Position numbers and translations under genes: made by a program. This document shows, piece after piece, positions 58,085 through 64,000 of a DNA stretch of 64,000 nucleotides (positions within the stretch are counted from its first letter, which is position 1; each line of letters opens with the position of its first letter). The DNA comes from Gossypium raimondii (taxonomy: Eukaryota; Streptophyta; Magnoliopsida; Malvales; Malvaceae). Location of the stretch: NCBI RefSeq assembly GCF_025698545.1, contig NC_068567.1, positions 61,144,705 to 61,208,704 of the forward strand, written 5' to 3'. A model generated the notes under the pieces. It was given only the letters and a program-made list of their open reading frames with translations. It was not told the DNA's origin and ran no database searches.

Positions 58085-59415
58085 ATTCAAATCATTCAAT
58101 CAATTATCAAAATATTAATTACTCACCTCAACACTTACCACAAACATTTAATCAAAATACAACAATTAATAACTAAATTGGATTATAGAAATACAAACTA
58201 GAAATTCGAGCTATTCCTCGTCGATTTTATCTTTTCCATTTTTAGTCAATGATTCCGCACGACGTTAGCTATGGAATTAAAACAATTAAATTTCATCAAT
58301 ACAATATAATTTAATTTCATATTAAAAATTTCATTTTTACTCAATATTTGCCTAATTTCCAATTTAGTCTCTAAACCGAGACTAACTTCATTTATTCACA
58401 ATTTAATTCTTTATTTTCATTCAAATTCCACTTTAGACTAAATTGAACTCCTGTTTTCACATAAATTCCTAAATTTCAAATTTTTACAATTTAGTCCCTA
58501 TTGTACAAAATTTACTATTTGTTCTACAATTTAATCCTTTTCATTTCTAACTTGAAAATCTATCAATTTAGTCTCTAATACTAAAATTATTCAACATAAA
58601 CAACACTTAAAAACTAAATAATTTCTAAAATTTTGACATGGGCCGGGTAGTATTTAACACCGAGATTCTAAAAATAAAAAAATTACAAGAAAAAGGGATT
58701 AATTTGGCTAACCAATTGAATTTGAAACTTTTGAAACCTAAGGCCCTTCGTCTGTTTCTTTCTCTCTTTTTTTTCGTTTTGCTTCTCTATTTCATTTTTA
58801 TTTTAATATAAAATATATTAAATTAACATATATTTAAATTATGCGGCGTCACGGCCCTCACCTAAAGAACAATAGCATAATTGCTTATTTAGTCCCTTTT
58901 AGTTTTTCTTTAATCTATAATTAAACTTTCATCCTATATGCAATTTAGTCCTTATACCTAATTACTCTTAATTTATACAAATTCACCTAACCAAAACCTA
59001 ATTAACTACCCAACTAGCTCCGTAAATATTTTTAATAAATAATTAATAGTCTAATTTACAGGAACGGAGTCCCGGGGATGCACTTTTTTTAATTTGATCC
59101 TTTTTAATTAATTAACCATCGAAACGTTGAAATTTCTTAATGAAACTTTAATACCACCTTAATGACACTCCGTAAATATTTATAAAAATATTTACGGCTC
59201 GGTTTATAAAAACAAGATCCCAATACCTTATTTTTAAAACCATTTGAACTTAATAAATCACTTATATAACATAAATTATCAAATTAAAAACCTTTTTTTA
59301 AATCAAATTTGATTCGTAAATATTAAATAAGAATATTTAAGAACTTACTCGTTGAATTTGGTGGCCCCGAAATCACTGTTTCCGACACCACTGAAAAACG
59401 GGCTATTACAAGACT

Positions 59416-60106
59416 AATTTGTGGAGTTTTTATTTTTTTATTTTACTCCACTGATCATTGATAAAAATAATTATTCATAAATCATTATTATTTGACGCAC
59501 TGATAGTGTAAAATTTTTATTTAAAAATTGAATTTTTGGGATTTTATCACAGATATTTTTTATTTTTTAGATATAATTTAAAAATAAATAGTAAAATTTT
59601 AACCGATTTGTGAAATAAAAACATTCCGCTTATAATATATCAATTAATTGTCCTAAAATCAATGCCAAATATTAAGCATGCACTTAAAGGATCTTTTAAG
59701 ATTGTAGTTTAAACCTTTTATTTAAAAATTATAAAATTAATACTTTATAATAATTTTTGTTTTAAATTTTCTATTAAATTATATTCGATTAACTCGTGAC
59801 ACTAATTTAGTTAAAAGAAATTTATAAGTTATATAAATTATAGATAAGCGTAAACAATTATATAGTCAATAAATTATAATTTTATTATAAAATGTTATTT
59901 TTTATTATTTATAATTTTAAACTCGATAAATAATATTAAATAAATTATATATTTATTTTAATTATTTTAAATTTTTAATATTACCTAAATAAAGTTTTTT
60001 TAACTCCACTTTTTCAATTATTTTTGAGAAAAGATATATTCAATTTTTAACAATAAAATATGGGGTTAAAGGTGAAAACTTGTAGATGTTTGGATTTAAC
60101 TCGACT
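59416..60106. other. Very AT-rich spacer, no gene
   Basis: Nothing recognisable apart from A/T-rich low-complexity DNA. Confidence 0.5.
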
Positions 60107-60115
60107 TATTAAATA

Positions 60116-60448
60116 GGGATAAATTTTAAAATTACACATGAGTTTTGATTTAATGTGCAATTAAATATATTTAAAACTCTAATTGTGGTTCAAAATTATA
60201 CTTGAAACTTTAATTTTGATTTAATCATACATATTTAAATAAATACATCAATTTATTTTTATATTTGACAAATATAATTATTTATGTATGCAGATATAAA
60301 CATAAAATGATATTGTATTAATAATTGTGTTAATAATTTACAAAATCGGGCCAAATCAAAATTTCATGTATAAAATTGCACAAAATCAAAGTTCTTGTAT
60401 ACAAATTACACATTAAACTATAGTTCGTATAGTTTTACGATTTATCTC
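60116..60448. mobile_element. MULE-type MITE, family C, copy 2
   Basis: 333 bases flanked by a perfect 9-bp duplication TATTAAATA (60107-60115 and 60449-60457), with ends GGGATAAATTTTAAAATTAC and ACGATTTATCTC. Its inner words (TTTTGATTTAATGTGCAATT, CACAAAATCAAAGTTCTTGT) match 18621-18962. Confidence 0.85.
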
Positions 60449-60457
60449 TATTAAATA

Positions 60458-60748
60458 TTATTTTTATTTTTTATTTTTATATATAAAATAATTTCACCTT
60501 TTAATAATTTTTATCAAATTTTGCTTGGTTTTTTTTTAATTAGCTTTTCAACATCAATCATGAGTTAGATGATGATTGGGTTTTGGATTGTATTATTTGC
60601 TTTTGAAATTTTCTAAAAGGCTTTCATCAAATTAGAAAGTTCAATTATGTTTAAGAAAAGAGCAAACCCCATTACATATACTTAATACATTTCCTTTTGG
60701 ATATACAAAATTTGATATTATTTAAATAAAATTTGAGTTTCAACTAGT
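60458..60748. other. AT-rich spacer, no gene
   Basis: No gene or repeat family recognised. Confidence 0.4.
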
Positions 60749-61036
60749 TAAAAGTATTTCGGAGCCTAATATTTTAGAAGTTAGATTGTATTTTTTCTCT
60801 CTAAACAAAATAGGTCAACTAGTCCTCATACGTTATATCAAAAAGTAAATTAGTTTTTCTATTGTTAAAAATTGTTCATTGTAAGTCAACATGAGATACA
60901 TATGTTACTGTCTTGTAATTTCAGCAGCCACACCAGTTTTTAACAACCCAAATAGATAGTTTTTACATTTCTAAATACCAGAGATAAAATGCAATATGGC
61001 TTTTAATATAAAAATCTTCATGATACTTTTACCATC
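60749..61036. mobile_element. Palindromic MITE, family A, copy 6
   Basis: The right end CATGATACTTTTACC is kept and the body is shortened; the centre still shows CATGAGATACATATG in place of the usual ACGTG core. Confidence 0.7.
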
Positions 61037-61444
61037 CCAAATATTATGTACAAAAAAGACAATCTTAAGAAAGCTTGACCTCCATTTAAAATATCCAACC
61101 TCGATTTAACTACACATTTTATCGGAGTTCAATGTAATTATCGAAACAAAAATTAAATAATATGTAAATAATTAGCCATTCTCCTTTGAGAATATTAACT
61201 TTAATAATTTGTCAAACAAAGCCAATAGAGAAAGGAAAGCATAAATAAAGGCACACTTTCAACGCTGCATTTAAATAAAATAAATTAATAAATGACTTAC
61301 CAATGTAGACCACTTTGTGCCAACATATTTATTGTTGTCTATATAATAGACTTTTAGGCCTAGGGGGTGCTAAAATGATAAGAATAGGAACATATATTAT
61401 ATTAATTTATTAGGCTTGTTTTAAAAAAAAAAAATTTATTGTGG

Positions 61445-61575
61445 AAGTCTAAGTTCGATTAGTATCGGCATTATTATTAGTACAAGAAGACGTAAATTTG
61501 AGTGCGTCAGAGTGCATTATCCTTTTATTTAAGGGTTGAGGAGGAACTATAGGTAGTTCTAAACATTTTATTTTT
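61445..61575 (+). mobile_element. SINE family S, copy 5
   Basis: GTTCGATTAGTATCGGCATT head, GACGTAAATTTGAGTGCG in the B-box position, then TTTATTTAAGGGTTGAGGAG and a TAGTTCTAAACATT tail. Confidence 0.6.
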
Positions 61576-61965
61576 ACTATATCAAATATGTCTCATCCAC
61601 AATTTATGGTGATAAAATCTTTCGTTAATTTATTTTTAACAAAGGGTTAAATTATTTTTTGGAGCTTGAATTTAGTAATTATTTTTATTTGGGGTTTAAA
61701 TTTTTTTTGTTCAAGTTAATTACTAAACTTGGTAATTGTTCTTACAGTGGGGTTTAAATTTTTTTAGCCCCTGATATTTCCTTAAAAACCCTAAAATTTA
61801 AACCCTAATATGAAAACAATTGCTAAGTTAAAAGAGTAAATTTGGGAAAAAAAATCCAAATCACGATATAAAAGCTGCCGACAAATTAAAGCACCAAATA
61901 ATAATTTAACTCTTAATAAAATTAGAACAAACTTTCCTTTTTTATATCTAAAAGTTGCTGATTGA

Positions 61966-62072
61966 ATCTTAGCTTGATTGGTATGGGTTTGAATGTGCCG
62001 AAGCAAATTATATTCTTATTTATGGGTTGGAGAGAAGAGGTTGTGAGTAATTCTAGACATTGTGTAATAAAA
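61966..62072 (+). mobile_element. SINE family S, copy 6 (internally deleted)
   Basis: TTAGCTTGATTGGTATGGG is the best A-box region in the family. The section between the A and B boxes is missing; the body ATTTATGGGTTGGAGAG and the tail ATTCTAGACATTGTG are kept. Confidence 0.6.
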
Positions 62073-62126
62073 CAGATACAGTCAAAACATATAATAAAAT
62101 TATTAAAAAAATATCTAAAAACTAAA

Positions 62127-62233
62127 GGGTGGGTTTAGATAGGCGATGCGTTTACCTGTGATTAGTGTAAAAATAACGGTGAAAGTAAAATTAAATACTG
62201 TAACGCGAGACAAAAAGTAAACTAAACGCGCCC
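62127..62233. mobile_element. Tourist-like MITE, copy 3 (right end shortened)
   Basis: GGGTGGGTTTAGATAGGCG start and AAACTAAACGCGCCC end; the last part of the right terminal repeat is missing. Confidence 0.8.
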
Positions 62234-62239
62234 AAAATC

Positions 62240-63230
62240 TCATGAATTTCAAAATTATATATATATACTTAATCTTATAAATGCAAATTATATTGAGCAT
62301 ACATGAAATGAAATTATGGAAAAATGACATGAATTAAAAATAGCATAAAAGATAATTAATGAATGGTTTGGAAACTTTTATTACATCATTAAAATTAAAA
62401 AATATAGTCAAATAATGGAATATTTTTCTACCTTTTCCAATTTCTTAAGCAATCTTTACTTTTCCCTACTTTTTGGTTTTTGCATGTGCTTTGCTAATAA
62501 TTTTGGGCAATGAATAATCCTCTATTATTGTTTATTATTGTTTGATGAATTTAATATTAAATGATGGATTGCACGTCATTGTTGTTATTTGATAATTAAC
62601 CTATGATCTTTGGGATATTAAATAGAGATGTTTATTTATCGAAATTTTTCGAGTTTAAATAATTTTTTTTTTTAAATCGTTAAAATAATAATATTATTAG
62701 AGTTGTGTGACTCGAATCTTGTTTGATTTGGCTTGAAAAGTTTGATGTGCAACTTACTGGTTAAATAAATAAAATAGAGCCAAATTTGAGGATAGGGGGG
62801 AAGGTTTGAGGGTCGAAAACCTCTTGTAATCTTGTTTTTCAATATTAGTGAATTTCTCCTCCTCTATCCATAATTTTTCCGTTAATGATTTTTCACGTAA
62901 AATCTATGTGTTCTTATTTATCTTTCTTTTGCTTTGCGGTCATTCATTCTACCATTATCGGCGTATAGTATAACAAATATTGTAAAAAATATTCAAGTAA
63001 TCTCAATTTAAATTGATTTTCAAACTTCAAAACATTCTAATTACATCTCTAAACTATTATTGTTATATCAACAAAATCATTTTGCATAAAAACTAAAAAT
63101 AAAGTAAAACTAAAAAAATGAACGAATAATAAAGTTTCAGTACGAGTTTAAATCATGTCACGTAAAATTTAAAATTTAAAGACTAATTTAAAATGAAGAT
63201 CGTAATTCAGGAATGTTTGATATAATTAAC
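62240..63230. other. AT-rich spacer, no gene
   Basis: No gene seen; includes a GGATAGGGGGGAAGG patch near 62792 of unknown meaning. Confidence 0.45.
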
Positions 63231-63235
63231 TGTAA

Positions 63236-63378
63236 GGGTGGGTTTGGATGGCGATTGGTTGCAGTGCAGTGCGGTGCGTTTAGTTTACTTTTTGTCTCAC
63301 GCTATAGTATTTAATCTCACCGCCATTGCTATTTTTACACTAACCGCAAGTAAACGCACCGCCCATCCAAACCCACCC
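63236..63378. mobile_element. Tourist-like MITE, copy 4 (best preserved)
   Basis: 143 bases with near-perfect terminal inverted repeats GGGTGGGTTTGGATGG and CCATCCAAACCCACCC, flanked by TAA (63233-63235 and 63379-63381). The orientation of the inner sequence is opposite to the other copies. Probably the youngest of the four. Confidence 0.93.
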
Positions 63379-63467
63379 TAAATTTTATAGTTAAATACAA
63401 TTAATGTAGTATAATGTATGGATATATATTCTTTAACCCCTCTCATTATTTGAATATTTTCTCAAAA

Positions 63468-63610
63468 TGTAGTGTCATGGATACCCTTGTATTAGGAGTT
63501 GAATTACATTTTACTCACTCAATTAAAAAATAGGCAAATTAATCATTGTACATTAGATCAAATAGCAAACTGGTCATTCCATTAAAAACTAGTCCCTATT
63601 CAGATGTATT
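63468..63610. mobile_element. Half copy of family-A MITE
   Basis: AGTGTCATGGATACCCTTGTATTAGGAGTT-type left half (positions 63473-63502) and a GTACATTAGATCAAATAGC word; the right half is not recognisable. Confidence 0.65.
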
Positions 63611-64000
63611 ATGCCTTAAGTCTTACTATGTACGAACTTTGTTCAAATATGCTTCAATCATCAGTTTAATTGTGATATTGACATTATTGGCTAATGCCGA
63701 ACCCTTTACTATATCTATTATTGTAATTTCTAAAAGAATATATTTATTATTTCTTAAATAGTTTTTTTTTCATCTTAAAAAGCTATTAAAAGTTAACTCT
63801 CTTTTTTAACATTTTACTATTTTAAATTTAATAATGTGAATATTTTCTTATCCATGGATGACGTGCCAACGATGTCAACTAAAATTGAATTTAAGCACTC
63901 ATAGATGAATGGGTTCAGAGTACATGCTCACCAATTTTGTTGACCAAATTATATAAATGTAAAGAGGCACTTGGTTGTTGGGTTTATTTATTTTTCATAA

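Larger units (their letters stand above)
56893..59410. mobile_element. Gypsy-type solo LTR with perfect target duplication (fossil)
   Basis: 2518 bases from TGTAACATCACTAACTTG to CACTGAAAAACGGGCTATTACA, bounded by AGACT on both sides (56888-56892 and 59411-59415). No internal region is present, so this is the product of LTR-LTR recombination. It contains three tandem 'aaattggcacccagtacctcat' units (about 57751-57855) and an (AT)n tract (58045-58082). The intact duplication suggests a relatively recent origin. Confidence 0.9.

Noticed and set aside
1-64000. CRISPR arrays, bacterial operons, integrons or phage-type defence systems
   Set aside because: The window is nuclear plant DNA with spliced genes; no regularly spaced identical repeats with unique spacers were seen.

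Overview
The window reads as nuclear DNA of a flowering dicot: intron-bearing genes, a nuclear tRNA gene, chloroplast-targeted ferredoxins, an MLO protein, and AT-rich spacers full of MITEs, SINEs and LTR remnants. Several dispersed repeats (palindromic 'GGGTAAAAGTATCATGG' elements, 'GGGTGGGTTTGGATGG' Tourist elements, LTRs starting TGTAACA) look like those of cotton (Gossypium, Malvaceae). That assignment is from memory, not from a search.

Layout. 1-9.1 kb: a tandem duplication, each copy holding one single-exon B3-domain gene (minus strand). The left copy later gained a 2-kb LTR insertion and a 679-bp hAT-type MITE; a Copia LTR fragment lies between the copies. 9.2-15 kb: repeats, including a Copia gag fossil split by a hAT-type MITE. 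15.2-17.6 kb: UBLCP1-type ubiquitin-like-domain CTD phosphatase (plus, 6 exons). 19.3-19.8 kb: mitochondrial ribosomal protein L30 (minus, 2 exons, probably with an upstream leader intron). 22.4-26.8 kb: group-E-like bZIP transcription factor (minus, 4 coding exons plus a 5' leader exon). 31.9 kb: tRNA-Arg(UCG), minus. 34.1-37.8 kb: MLO4-like seven-TM protein (plus, 15 exons). 39.9-40.3 kb and 47.8-48.3 kb: two intronless [2Fe-2S] ferredoxin genes (minus), about 7.5 kb apart and separated by nested LTR fossils. 50.2-56.1 kb: plant T-complex-11 family protein (minus, 11 exons). 56.9-59.4 kb: a clean gypsy-type solo LTR with a perfect 5-bp duplication. 59.4-64 kb: gene-free AT-rich DNA with MITEs and SINEs.

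The genes are ordinary euchromatic housekeeping or regulatory genes and do not form an obvious pathway. The two real gene clusters are the B3 pair (recent; 4 of 128 residues differ) and the ferredoxin pair (older, but sharing an upstream G-box plus GATAAT module). I found no convincing undescribed multi-gene system. The most unusual material is the transposon layer: hAT-type MITEs with one shared terminus but different simple-sequence motif arrays inside, one of them carrying G-quadruplex motifs; MULE-type MITEs with perfect 9-bp duplications; and an empty site preserved in the paralogous duplicate. All exon boundaries were worked out by hand from splice signals and reading frame.
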